DNA from: Anaerolineae bacterium
GTDB lineage: Bacteria > Chloroflexota > Anaerolineae > Promineifilales > Promineifilaceae
Assembly (NCBI GenBank): GCA_023384415.1
Contig: JAHDWJ010000031.1
Span: 1-64,000 of the forward strand
Direction of reading: 5' to 3'
Length of the DNA stretch: 64,000 nucleotides
Shown: one piece after another, positions 52,149 to 61,132 of the stretch
How the letters are laid out: each line of letters begins with the position of its first letter
How positions within the stretch are numbered: position 1 is the first letter of the stretch
The notes under the pieces: generated by a model
The model's input: only the letters and a program-made list of their open reading frames with translations
Told to the model about the DNA's origin: nothing
Database searches by the model: none
Position numbers and translations under genes: made by a program

Positions 52149-53111
52149 TCAAACTATTTTAGTCGTATTCAAGAGTTTAGGTCGAGCCGCGGCCGCATCC
52201 GCCCCCGCCACCATCATGCCTAGCAGCACCCCACCCACCACCGGGGGGGCACTAAGGCGAACCAGCCGGGCCTGGGGGGCCACCGCCTGTACCGTCTGCT
52301 GCATCACCTCAACCAGATGGGGGCTGCCATTGTAAAAGCTGCCCGACAATACCACATCAAAGGCCAACGACTCAAATTGTAACTGCCGGATCACCCCATT
52401 GGCCAACCCACCTAACTCTTGCCCGGCCCAGGTGATAAGGCTCTGAGCAACAGAATCGCCCGCAGTCGCCGCCTGAAACACCAACCGGGCCTGATCGGCG
52501 TTAAGATGGTAGCGGCCGCGCATCAACCCCGCCAACAAATCATCCACATCCCTGGCCCCAACCTGCTGGCAAAATATCTCCGCCAGCCGGGTTGCCGGGC
52601 CACGGCATGACCAGGCCAAAGCCACAGCCTGTACCGCTTTGGTCATTAACTCCCCAGCCCCCGCATATTCGGCGAAGTAGGAGCTGCCCGCAATCCGCCC
52701 TTCACGGCCATCAGGGGCGCGGCCGCGACAATTATTACTCGTGCCGGCCACCACCACCACCCCCCAACCAGCCTCAGCCCCGGCTACCAGACCCACCAGA
52801 GTATCATTGCCCATTTCATAGGGACCAGGCAATCCCAGAGACTCCACCATCTGTTGATGCGGACCTCGATCTTCGGGCCAATCGTACCCGGCCAGGCCAA
52901 AGCCGGCCCCCGCAATTTGCGCCGGGGAAATGGCGGCCGCAGTACAAGCCTGGGTCACAATCTGTTGCAGCACCCGGTGCGCCCCCTCCCACCCCACACT
53001 TTCCCAATTACCGGGTCCCCCCACACCTGACCCCAACGCCTGCCCCGTCTCATCCGCTATTAAGGCATGGCTTTTTGTGCCACCAACGTCTACACCTAGA
53101 AAATAACGCAT
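52149..53111 (-). CDS. BadF/BadG-type ATPase, N-acetylglucosamine-kinase-like
   Basis: A 320-residue ASKHA-fold protein. FLGVDVGGTKSHALIADE is phosphate motif 1, VVVAGTSNNCRGRAPDG the second, and DVVLSGSFYNGSP the adenosine site. The family includes N-acetylglucosamine kinases. Its place beside glycan hydrolases and a deacetylase supports an amino-sugar kinase. ATG at 53111 is used; a TTG at 53117 is possible. It lies divergent from a LacI regulator. Confidence 0.85.
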   Translation of the reverse strand: MRYFLGVDVGGTKSHALIADETGQALGSGVGGPGNWESVGWEGAHRVLQQIVTQACTAAAISPAQIAGAGFGLAGYDWPEDRGPHQQMVESLGLPGPYEMGNDTLVGLVAGAEAGWGVVVVAGTSNNCRGRAPDGREGRIAGSSYFAEYAGAGELMTKAVQAVALAWSCRGPATRLAEIFCQQVGARDVDDLLAGLMRGRYHLNADQARLVFQAATAGDSVAQSLITWAGQELGGLANGVIRQLQFESLAFDVVLSGSFYNGSPHLVEVMQQTVQAVAPQARLVRLSAPPVVGGVLLGMMVAGADAAAARPKLLNTTKIV

Positions 53112-53124
53112 GAACAACCTCTAA

Positions 53125-53420
53125 AGAAGGAGTGAGTGATGAGGACTGAGGGCTGAGTGATGAGGAGTGAGGAGTGAGGAGTGAGTGATGTGGGGTGAGC
53201 TAAAGAGTAATTCGGAGAAGTTACCTCAATTTCCGCAGTTCCCCCATTTCCCTACAACCAGGTTCCCGACCCTGCACCATGCCCATATTTTGACGAAATC
53301 CTCTATTTTCGGTAAAAATGTAAGCGCTTACATTCTAGCTAAAGGCAGAAAAATGGCAAATGGAGGAGTAAGCGAGTTTGCGAGTGGGCGAGTAGGTGAG
53401 TTTGCGAGTAGGCGAATGAA
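53125..53420. repeat. Heptamer repeats flanking the LacI promoter
   Basis: GGAGTGA units repeat at 53161-53185, with related ACTGAGG/GCTGAGT words before them. GCGAGTTT/GGCGAGTAG units repeat around 53370-53415 and CTAGTC/TCTC words at 53463-53510. The promoter and operator at 53290-53332 lie between these blocks. Confidence 0.85.
53290..53332 (+). promoter_or_regulatory. Promoter with abutting LacI operator
   Basis: TTGACG (53290-53295), a 17-bp spacer and TAAAAA (53313-53318) are followed at once by TGTAAGCGCTTACA (53319-53332), a perfect 14-bp palindrome with the CG centre of LacI-family sites. A bound repressor would block RNA polymerase. The transcript would have a leader of about 190 nt made of repeats. 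Confidence 0.85.
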
Positions 53421-53516
53421 TAATCCCTACGTCTCCCGTTCTCTCCCTCTTTATGCCTGCCAGTCTCTAGTCACTAGTCTCCAATCTCCCACTCTCTCAA
53501 TCTCCCCCTCCCCACC

Positions 53517-54548
53517 ATGCCCAAATCCCGTGAACCCCAACGAGTCCGTATTGAAGATGTTGCCGAATGGGCAGGGGTGTCTATTGCCACAGTGAGCCGG
53601 GTGCTGAACAAGACGGGCCGGGTGACTGAAGAGACAGCAGAACTGGTACGTGAAGCCGTTGAGGAGTTAGGCTATGTGCCCCACGCGGCCGCACGCGGTC
53701 TGGCCAGCCGCAAAACCAACACCCTGGGCATCATTTTCCCGGAAATTGCTGGCCTCTTCTTTTCCGCCCTACTGCGCGGCATCGAAGCCTATGTCGCCGA
53801 AAACGGCTACCAGCCTCTACTCTACTCCACCCAGGGTAAAAAATTGAGCCGCCACAACCCCCTACCGCTGAATGAAGGCAACTGTGATGGGCTGATCATC
53901 TTTACCGATAGTCTGGACGAATCCTATTTGCGCCAACTGCATGAACGGGGGTTCCCCATGGTGATTTTGCACCGTACCCCACCAGAAGGGGTCAACATCC
54001 CGTGTATCACCTTTGAGAACAAGCAAGGGGCGCGACAAATGATGGAGCATCTGCTGGGGGTGCATGGGTATCGGCGCATCGCCTTCCTGGGCGCCGAAGG
54101 GGTAGAAGATAGTACCTGGCGTGAATTAGGGTATCGGGAAGCGTTGGCGGCTTATGACGTATCCTTTGGCCTGATTGGCAACGGTAAGTTCCTGGAGCCC
54201 GCCGCCCGGCATGTCGTCCAGGGATGGCTGGCTGACGGGATCGTGCCCGAAGCGATTTTTGCCGCCGATGATGAGTCGGCGCGGGGAGCCATTGCGGCCA
54301 TACAGGAAAGCGGCCGCACCGTTCCCCAGGAGATCGCCGTCGTCGGGTTTGATGATACCCTGCTGGCCCAATATTGGTCCCCCCCCCTGACGACAGTACG
54401 CGCACCCATTGAAGAGGCTGGCCGGGCCGCGGCCGCGCAGCTCATCCGCCTCATCCGCACCGGTCAGGCCGATCCGCTCACCCTCCTGCCCACCGAGCTA
54501 ATCATTCGCCGCTCCTGCGGCTGCCCGGTGAGGAACAGTGGGCGATGA
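53517..54548 (+). CDS. LacI-family transcriptional regulator
   Basis: A 343-residue LacI/GalR protein with helix-turn-helix VRIEDVAEWAGVSIATVSRVLN and core QKKLSRHNPLPLNEGNCDG-like sugar domain. It closely resembles the regulator at 40563-41594, including the C-terminal RRSCGCPV. The operator at 53319-53332 indicates autorepression. GH4 follows after 75 bp and is likely in the same regulon. Confidence 0.95.
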   Translation: MPKSREPQRVRIEDVAEWAGVSIATVSRVLNKTGRVTEETAELVREAVEELGYVPHAAARGLASRKTNTLGIIFPEIAGLFFSALLRGIEAYVAENGYQPLLYSTQGKKLSRHNPLPLNEGNCDGLIIFTDSLDESYLRQLHERGFPMVILHRTPPEGVNIPCITFENKQGARQMMEHLLGVHGYRRIAFLGAEGVEDSTWRELGYREALAAYDVSFGLIGNGKFLEPAARHVVQGWLADGIVPEAIFAADDESARGAIAAIQESGRTVPQEIAVVGFDDTLLAQYWSPPLTTVRAPIEEAGRAAAAQLIRLIRTGQADPLTLLPTELIIRRSCGCPVRNSGR

Positions 54549-54623
54549 GCAGTGGGCAGGTGAAAATTTCAAACAATACCCAGTCCTCAGTCCTCATCCC
54601 TCAGTCCTATTAAGGAGATTATC

Positions 54624-55913
54624 ATGAAAGTAGCAGTCATTGGTGGGGGGTCCAGCTATACCCCCGAACTTATCAACGGTTTTTTGGCACGGGTCCACAG
54701 CTTCCCGATGAAAGAGCTGTGGCTAATGGATGTTTTACCGGAACGGCTGGAGATTGTTGGCCGTTTTGCCCAACGGATGGTACAGGCCAAAGGGGCACCT
54801 TTCCAGGTTCACCTCACCAGTGACCAGCGGGAAGCGGTTGCTGGGGCCAGCTACGTCACCACCCAACTGCGGGTAGGCTGGATGCAGGCCCGGCGGGAAG
54901 ATGAATATCTGGGGCAGCGGCACGGCCTTATCGGCCAGGAAACAACCGGGGTTGGGGGGATGGCCAAGGCGTTACGCACCATCCCAGTCATCCTAAAGCT
55001 GGCCGAAGATATGCGCGAACTGGCCCCAGGTGCTTTGCTGGTCAACTTTACCAACCCCGCCGGGCTGGTAACACAGGCCCTCAGCCAGCTTGCTCCCGAT
55101 GTGCCCTCAGTGGGGGTGTGTAATGTGCCGATCAACATGAAAATGACCCTGCTAGCAGGATTGAAAGAGATGGGCATTGAAGCAGACGCCGCCCAGGCCC
55201 AACTGGATACTCTGGGGCTGAACCATCTAACCTGGCACCGGGGGTTTACACTAGACGGTGAAGATATGTGGCCCCGGCTAATTGAGCAGTATATCCAGCG
55301 GCTGCAAGCTGAACCATCTGCTGAATGGGCTCCAGAGACCATCAACGCATTGAAGATGATCCCCAACTATTATCTGCACTATTTTTACCATACAGCCCAC
55401 AAACTGGCGGAGCAGGCCCAATGGCCCCCCTCGCGGGCGGAAGCGGTGATGGCTATTGAGGATGAACTGTTAGCCCAATATGGGGAGCCTGACCGGACGA
55501 AGCCGCCGGAAGGGTTGATGCAGCGCGGCGGAGCGTATTATTCAACGGTGGCCACACAGCTTCTTAATGCCCATTACAATGATTTGGGGGAAACACATGT
55601 GGTTAATGTGGCCCACCGGGGGGCAGTGGCGGGCTGGCCGGCCGATTGGGTGTTAGAGATGCCGTGTAAGGTGAACCGGGCCGGTATTGAGCCAATTCCG
55701 ACGCGGCCGCTCCCCCCCACTTGTTTTGGACTGCTAGCTCAGGTTAAAATGTATGAACTATTAACGGTGGACGCGGCCGCAACTGGCAGCCGGAACGCCG
55801 CTTATCAAGCTTTATTGGCCCATCCCCTCGGCCCCCCAGCCGATAAGGTGCAGGCGGTGCTGGATGATATGCTCGCCACCCACCGGTCTTACCTGCCCCA
55901 GTTTTGGTCATAA
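54624..55913 (+). CDS. GH4-family 6-phospho-beta-glucosidase
   Basis: A 429-residue GH4 enzyme. VIGGGSSYTPELI binds NAD, VGVCNVPINM gives the Mn-ligand Cys166 of the 6-phospho-beta-glucosidase subgroup, and LNHLTWHRG the His201. GH4 enzymes hydrolyse phosphorylated disaccharides by an oxidation-elimination route using NAD and Mn. No PTS gene is in the window; the kinase at 52149 could supply the phosphate. Confidence 0.93.
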   Translation: MKVAVIGGGSSYTPELINGFLARVHSFPMKELWLMDVLPERLEIVGRFAQRMVQAKGAPFQVHLTSDQREAVAGASYVTTQLRVGWMQARREDEYLGQRHGLIGQETTGVGGMAKALRTIPVILKLAEDMRELAPGALLVNFTNPAGLVTQALSQLAPDVPSVGVCNVPINMKMTLLAGLKEMGIEADAAQAQLDTLGLNHLTWHRGFTLDGEDMWPRLIEQYIQRLQAEPSAEWAPETINALKMIPNYYLHYFYHTAHKLAEQAQWPPSRAEAVMAIEDELLAQYGEPDRTKPPEGLMQRGGAYYSTVATQLLNAHYNDLGETHVVNVAHRGAVAGWPADWVLEMPCKVNRAGIEPIPTRPLPPTCFGLLAQVKMYELLTVDAAATGSRNAAYQALLAHPLGPPADKVQAVLDDMLATHRSYLPQFWS

Positions 55914-55924
55914 CAGCAAAAAAG

Positions 55925-56965
55925 ATGCCTCCCTCAACCCTCATCCCAACCCACCCGAAGGTCCAAACTGTTACCACAACCGAGGGGATGCGGGATTCAT
56001 TGACCCCGCTAGTCGAGATGGTGACGAACACCGTGCCCAGCCCCAACAGCAAGCGGGCGTACCGGGCGGCGTTGGTGGAGTTTTTGGCCTGGCTGAAAGA
56101 TAGCGGCTATACCGGGTTGAACGCGGCCGCTATCAATGCTTATGTCGAACATCTACGTCAGAGTGGGCGGAGCAAATCAGCCATTAACCAGCAGTTGGCC
56201 GCCATTCGCAAATTGGCCGAGCAAGCCGCTGTCAATGGATTGTTGGGGCAGATAGAGGCATGGGGCATTGCCAAAATTAAGAACGAGAAACAGCGCGGCC
56301 GCGTTGTGGGCCATTGGCTAGAGCCAGCCCAGGCCGAACACCTCATCCGCGAACCACTCCGTTTAGCCCAACAAGAAGAGATTAGCCATCTCAAAGCATT
56401 GCGCGACCGGGCTATCTTATCTGTTATGATAGGAGCAGGGTTGCGCCGCTCTGAAGTGGCTCAACTTAGTTTCACCCATTTACAGCAGCGGGAAGGGCGC
56501 TGGGTCTTTGCCAACCTGGTAGGCAAAGGGGAAAAGCCACGCACCTTTGGGATTCCTGAATGGGTAAAACAGGCAATAGATGCGTGGACAGGGGCGGCTC
56601 GGCTGCGTCGCGGCCGCGTCTTTCGCGCCCTCAACAAAGGGTTACATCCTCGACTCTCTGGCGCCGTCAAAACCAAACTAGGGTATATTACCGATGGCAA
56701 CCTGAGCGACCAGGCCATTGCCAATATTGTGGATTTTTATGCCCAACAGGCAGGAATCGTAGATAATGAGGGTGCGGCCGCCCTAACACCCCATGATTTA
56801 CGCCGCACCGCCGCCAGCCTGGCCCTCAAAGGGGGGGCCACCATTCGCCAGATCCAGGCCATGCTCGGCCATGAGAGCATCACCACCACCGAGAAATATT
56901 TAGAACCAATGATGAGTCTCAAACAGGGAGCAGCCGATTTCATTCAGATCGAAATTGAGTTATAA
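55925..56965 (+). CDS. Tyrosine recombinase (XerC/XerD-like)
   Basis: A 346-residue phage-integrase-family protein. An N-terminal SAM-like core-binding domain (SKRAYRAALVEFLAWLKDSG) is followed by catalytic residues: Arg in GAGLRRSEVAQL, Lys in VGKGEKPRTFG, His-Arg in LTPHDLRRTAAS, His in MLGHESITTTEKYL and Tyr in the same stretch. The start at 55925 avoids overlap with GH4; TTG at 55904 is in frame. No attachment sites or cargo boundary are recognised. Confidence 0.88.
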   Translation: MPPSTLIPTHPKVQTVTTTEGMRDSLTPLVEMVTNTVPSPNSKRAYRAALVEFLAWLKDSGYTGLNAAAINAYVEHLRQSGRSKSAINQQLAAIRKLAEQAAVNGLLGQIEAWGIAKIKNEKQRGRVVGHWLEPAQAEHLIREPLRLAQQEEISHLKALRDRAILSVMIGAGLRRSEVAQLSFTHLQQREGRWVFANLVGKGEKPRTFGIPEWVKQAIDAWTGAARLRRGRVFRALNKGLHPRLSGAVKTKLGYITDGNLSDQAIANIVDFYAQQAGIVDNEGAAALTPHDLRRTAASLALKGGATIRQIQAMLGHESITTTEKYLEPMMSLKQGAADFIQIEIEL

Positions 56966-57042
56966 ATGAAAATGGGGATGAAGGGCAGAACCAGGATTTT
57001 GCAGCCTGTCCTTTGTCCTCCGCCCTACCCGGGAGTATACCC

Positions 57043-58677
57043 ATGGCATCTGATCCTACCTCAATAAAATTTGCCTTGGAAGCCGCCCAAATGGCTACCT
57101 GGGATTGGGATATACAAACCAATCAGGTCGAATGGTCAGATAATATCGAAGTTGTTTTAGGGTTATCCCCCGGAACATTTGCCAAAACATCTGCGGCTTA
57201 TTATGACCTGGTTTACCCTGAGGACCAGCCATTATTAACGCAGGCAATCCGTAAAGCCCTACGCGGCCGCAAATCACGGTATCATCTGGAACATCGGCTG
57301 CGCCGCCCGGATGGCTCAATTCGTTGGCTTATTGTCAGGGGAAAGGTGGAACGGAATGAGACGGGCTGGGCCACCCGCATGGCCGGGATTCTCACCGATA
57401 TCACCATCCGAAAAACAACTGAGCTGGCCTTTAGCCGCCGGGTTACAGAGTTACAAACCGTAGCCGAAGTGAGCAGCGCGGCCGCGACTATCCTTGATCC
57501 CGCCGAACTTTTGCCCGAAGTTGTGCAGCTTACCCAACACCGCTTTGGCCTTTACCATGTCCATATTTTTCTGCATGAAGCGGAAAACAGCACCCTCTCT
57601 ATTGCGGCCTGTGGTTGGGCCAAAGATAGCCCCCACCGGGGAACCCATGAAAAACGAAGCATTCCCCTCAACCACAAACAATCAGTGGTTGTGCAGGCCG
57701 CCCTTACCCGTCAGCCAGTCGTCGTCAACAATGTTCATACCCATAACAACTGGCTAGCCAACCCCGCCTTGCCTGACACCCAATCAGAATTGGCCGTACC
57801 CATGATCGTTGGCGAGACCCTCATTGGAATATTAGACGCCCAATCAGAGCAGATTGACTATTTCACTCCAGAAACTGTCAGCGTCTACACCACCCTGGCC
57901 TCCCAAATTGCCATCGCCATTCAAAATGCCCGCCTGCACAGCCAGGCAAACAATACCTTAACCCAATTAGAAGCGGCTATACAAGAGTTAGAAAAGAAAA
58001 ACGCTGAACTAGAGCGTTTCACTTATACCGTCTCCCACGATCTTAAAAGCCCCTTAATTACCATGCGTGGCTTTTTAGGTTTCTTAAAACAAGACGCGGA
58101 ATCCGGTAATATGACGCGGTTTCAGAACGACTTAGGCCGCATTGTGGATGCTACCAACAAAATGCAGCGGCTGTTAGAAGATTTGCTAGAGCTGTCACGT
58201 ATAGGCCGTATTATCAATACCCCATTAGTTATCCCTTTTGAGACTATCGCCTGGGAAGCTGTGGCCCAAGTTACCGGGCGCATCGTTGAACGGGGTGTTC
58301 AGGTAAATGTCATGGCCGATCTCCCCCTGGTAAAAGTAGACCAACAGCGAATGGTGGAAGCCGTGCAAAATTTAGTAGACAATGCAGCTAAATTTATGGG
58401 GGATCAGCCACACCCTGTCATAGAAATTGGGACTTACCAGGACGGCGAAAAGACGGTATTCTATGTTAGTGACAATGGTATAGGTATTGATCCTCGTTAC
58501 CATGACAAAATATTCGGTTTATTTGATAAACTAGATGCCCAAAGTGAAGGCACTGGTGTAGGGTTATCCCTGGTTAAGCGGATCATAGAAATCCATGGGG
58601 GCAAAATTTGGGTACAATCAGATGGTATAAACAGGGGCACACGCTTTTGCTTCACTCTACCCGCTGGAACGGCATAA
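57043..58677 (+). CDS. PAS-GAF sensor histidine kinase
   Basis: A 544-residue soluble kinase. A PAS domain (about 5-125; TWDWDIQTNQVEWSDNI, HRLRRPDGSIRWLIVRG), a GAF domain (about 140-300), a coiled-coil, a HisKA domain with phospho-His in TVSHDLKSPLITM and a HATPase domain (LVDNAAKFM, VSDNGIGIDPR, GTGVGLSLVKRI). There are no membrane helices. ATG at 57043 follows GGGAG. The next two genes encode a response regulator and a hybrid kinase. Confidence 0.94.
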   Translation: MASDPTSIKFALEAAQMATWDWDIQTNQVEWSDNIEVVLGLSPGTFAKTSAAYYDLVYPEDQPLLTQAIRKALRGRKSRYHLEHRLRRPDGSIRWLIVRGKVERNETGWATRMAGILTDITIRKTTELAFSRRVTELQTVAEVSSAAATILDPAELLPEVVQLTQHRFGLYHVHIFLHEAENSTLSIAACGWAKDSPHRGTHEKRSIPLNHKQSVVVQAALTRQPVVVNNVHTHNNWLANPALPDTQSELAVPMIVGETLIGILDAQSEQIDYFTPETVSVYTTLASQIAIAIQNARLHSQANNTLTQLEAAIQELEKKNAELERFTYTVSHDLKSPLITMRGFLGFLKQDAESGNMTRFQNDLGRIVDATNKMQRLLEDLLELSRIGRIINTPLVIPFETIAWEAVAQVTGRIVERGVQVNVMADLPLVKVDQQRMVEAVQNLVDNAAKFMGDQPHPVIEIGTYQDGEKTVFYVSDNGIGIDPRYHDKIFGLFDKLDAQSEGTGVGLSLVKRIIEIHGGKIWVQSDGINRGTRFCFTLPAGTA

Positions 58678-58727
58678 AAGGGACAGCCCCACCATTTTGT
58701 AATCTCTATTCATAAAAGGGCAAACCT

Positions 58728-59162
58728 ATGCACAAAGAACCCACCCTCGTCATGTTGGTAGAAGACAATCAGGATCATGCTGAGCTGGTTATGCGAACTT
58801 TAACCAATCATGTTGTGCATAACCAGGTCATCCATTTTGATAACGGCCAGATTGTATTAGATTATCTATTTGAACAGGGGGAGTATGCTGATAAACCTTG
58901 CCCGCGGCCGCATATCATTTTACTTGATTTGCGTCTGCCCCGCGTAGATGGATTAGAATTATTAAAAATCATAAAATCATCCACCACATTACGTACGATT
59001 CCTATCGTCATTCTAACCAGTTCCCATGCAGAACGTGATATTATTCGGGCCTATGACAATCATGTCAACAGCTACCTTATCAAACCTATCGGCTATGATG
59101 AATTCACCCATTTGATGAAAGATTTAGGTTATTATTGGCTGAATTGGAATACCACAAACTAA
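58728..59162 (+). CDS. Response regulator, Rcp1-like
   Basis: A 144-residue REC protein of the cyanobacterial-phytochrome-regulator type. LVEDNQDHAELV gives the acidic pair, ILLDLRLPRVDGLEL the phospho-Asp, PIVILTSSHAERDI the Thr/Ser and YLIKPIGYDEF the Lys. It lies in a three-gene signalling operon; the next gene starts 5 bp after it ends. Confidence 0.94.
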   Translation: MHKEPTLVMLVEDNQDHAELVMRTLTNHVVHNQVIHFDNGQIVLDYLFEQGEYADKPCPRPHIILLDLRLPRVDGLELLKIIKSSTTLRTIPIVILTSSHAERDIIRAYDNHVNSYLIKPIGYDEFTHLMKDLGYYWLNWNTTN

Positions 59163-59167
59163 TCCTT

Positions 59168-61132
59168 ATGAACTCACCAGGTAAATACCTTTTGCTAGTA
59201 GAAGATGAGCCGGCCCACGCAGAGTTGGTAGAACGGGCCTTCGCCTGGCAGGAGAGTCCTGTTAATCTCTCTGTCGCGGCGACATTACGACAGGCTCGCT
59301 CATTTTTAGAACAGAAAACCCCCTTGCCAGCCCTCATCATTTCTGATTGGCGCCTGCCTGATGGCGAAGCGTTAGAATTGTTAGCCTGGATACAGGAGCG
59401 GCACCAACTCCCGGTTGTCATTATGACCAGTCACGGCAACCAAAAGCTGGCTGTTCAAGTAATGAAAGCCGGGGCCCTGGATTACGTAGTCAAATCAGAT
59501 GAGACGCTGCTTGATATGCCCCATATTGTTGAGCGGGCTTTACGCACCTGGGATAACATCATGGCCCGGCAGCAGATGGAAAACGCTTTGCGAGAAAGTG
59601 AAGCCCGATACCGGACCTTAGTTGAAAATGCCCCGGAAGCCATTGTGGTGCTAGATGCGGAACTAAACCGGTTTGTAGACGCCAATGAGAACGCTGTCCG
59701 ATTATTCCAGGTAGATCGCGAGGTGTTATGGCAACATGGGTTGGCCGATTTCAGCCCCTTGTTTCAGCCAGATGAACAGCTTTCGGTAGAGGTCGCGGCC
59801 GCGAAAATTAAAGAAGCCATCAACGGTGACACCCCTCGCTATGAATGGCTCTACCACAATGCCGCCAACCAGGATATTCTATGCGAAATTTCCCTTGTGC
59901 GTCTTCCCGCTACCGACCGCACCCTTATCCGAGGCAGCATTATAGACATTAGCGACCGTCATCGCCTGGAGGATCAACTACGCCAGGCCCTCAAAATGGA
60001 AGCGATTGGCCGCCTGGCCGGAGGCATCGCCCACGATTTCAACAATGTCCTCACCGTCATCATCAGCTACAGTGATTTGCTCATGCAGCTATACCGGGAT
60101 AAGGAAGAGATGGTGTACCGACGTGCCCGCCAGATCAAACAGGCCGGCCAGCAGGCGGCCACCTTGACCAATCAACTCCTGGCCTTCAGCCGCCAGCAAA
60201 TGTTACAACCCCGGCTGCTCAACCTCAACAAGATTGTCACCACTATCAGCGAAATGCTGCACCGCCTCATTGGTGAGAATATTGAGCTTCATCTTCATCT
60301 CAGTGAGCAACTGGGGCTAGTTAAAGCTGATCCCGGGCAGTTAGAACAAGTCATCGTCAATCTAGTAGTGAATGCCCGTGATGCCATGCCTCTAGGTGGC
60401 ACCCTAACCATAAAAACCGATACAGTCTACCTCAATGAAGCTGAAAGCCAGCGACTAACTGGCGCACAGCCTGGCCATTACATCACCCTGATGGTACAAG
60501 ATAATGGGATGGGTATGGATGAAGTTACTCGATCTCATATCTTTGAGCCGTTTTTTACCACTAAAGAGATGGGTAAAGGTACAGGGTTAGGCCTGGCTAC
60601 GGTTCACGGGATCATAACTCAGAGCGGAGGATTTATTGAGGTGGAAAGTACCCCTAACCAGGGGACAGAATTTTTTATTTATTTACCCCAGGCAAATGAA
60701 ACGACCCCTGATCCTGTGCCGACAGCAACAACAACGCGCCTGGCTAATGGCACAGAAACGATTTTATTGATTGAAGATGAATCTTCGGTGCGGGATTTGG
60801 TGCAAAATGTGCTGCGGCTGTATGGATATACGGTCATCATCGCCAGCAGTGAAGAAGCGATCTATCTTACCGCTCGTGAGCTTGAACCGATAGATATGCT
60901 GTTGGTAGATGTGGTGATGCCCAAATACAGCGGCCGCGAACTGGCCCATTATCTCACCCAAATCCAACCCACACTCCGCGTCCTCTACATGTCCGGCTAC
61001 AGCGATGACATCGTAGTCCGGCACGGCGTCTCTGAATCCAACGTCTACTTCTTACCCAAACCATTTAACCCCACGGCCCTGGTTAGTAAAATCCGTGAAG
61101 TCCTGGATACCCCGCTAACGGCGAAAAGCTAA
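59168..61132 (+). CDS. Hybrid histidine kinase (REC-PAS-HisKA-HATPase-REC)
   Basis: A 654-residue protein. REC (about 1-125; LVEDEPAHAELV, ALIISDWRLPDGEAL, MTSHGNQKLAV), PAS (about 140-260), HisKA with IAHDFNNVLTVI, HATPase with NLVVNARDAMPLGG and GTGLGLATVHGI, and a second REC (LLIEDESSVRDLV, DMLLVDVVMPKYSG, KPFNPTALV). ATG at 59168 is used. It likely takes part in a phosphorelay with the two preceding proteins. Its end overlaps the convergent P-type ATPase by 18 bp. Confidence 0.93.
   Translation: MNSPGKYLLLVEDEPAHAELVERAFAWQESPVNLSVAATLRQARSFLEQKTPLPALIISDWRLPDGEALELLAWIQERHQLPVVIMTSHGNQKLAVQVMKAGALDYVVKSDETLLDMPHIVERALRTWDNIMARQQMENALRESEARYRTLVENAPEAIVVLDAELNRFVDANENAVRLFQVDREVLWQHGLADFSPLFQPDEQLSVEVAAAKIKEAINGDTPRYEWLYHNAANQDILCEISLVRLPATDRTLIRGSIIDISDRHRLEDQLRQALKMEAIGRLAGGIAHDFNNVLTVIISYSDLLMQLYRDKEEMVYRRARQIKQAGQQAATLTNQLLAFSRQQMLQPRLLNLNKIVTTISEMLHRLIGENIELHLHLSEQLGLVKADPGQLEQVIVNLVVNARDAMPLGGTLTIKTDTVYLNEAESQRLTGAQPGHYITLMVQDNGMGMDEVTRSHIFEPFFTTKEMGKGTGLGLATVHGIITQSGGFIEVESTPNQGTEFFIYLPQANETTPDPVPTATTTRLANGTETILLIEDESSVRDLVQNVLRLYGYTVIIASSEEAIYLTARELEPIDMLLVDVVMPKYSGRELAHYLTQIQPTLRVLYMSGYSDDIVVRHGVSESNVYFLPKPFNPTALVSKIREVLDTPLTAKS

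Noticed and set aside
48855..52170. Shared word ATTTTAGTYGTATT at 48855 and 52157 as a common operator
   Set aside because: The second copy lies inside the end of the kinase coding region (codons for NTTKIV) and is not symmetric.
55925..56965. Integrative element carried by the tyrosine recombinase
   Set aside because: No direct-repeat attachment sites, tRNA target or cargo boundary could be seen; the gene may be a chromosomal Xer-type recombinase.
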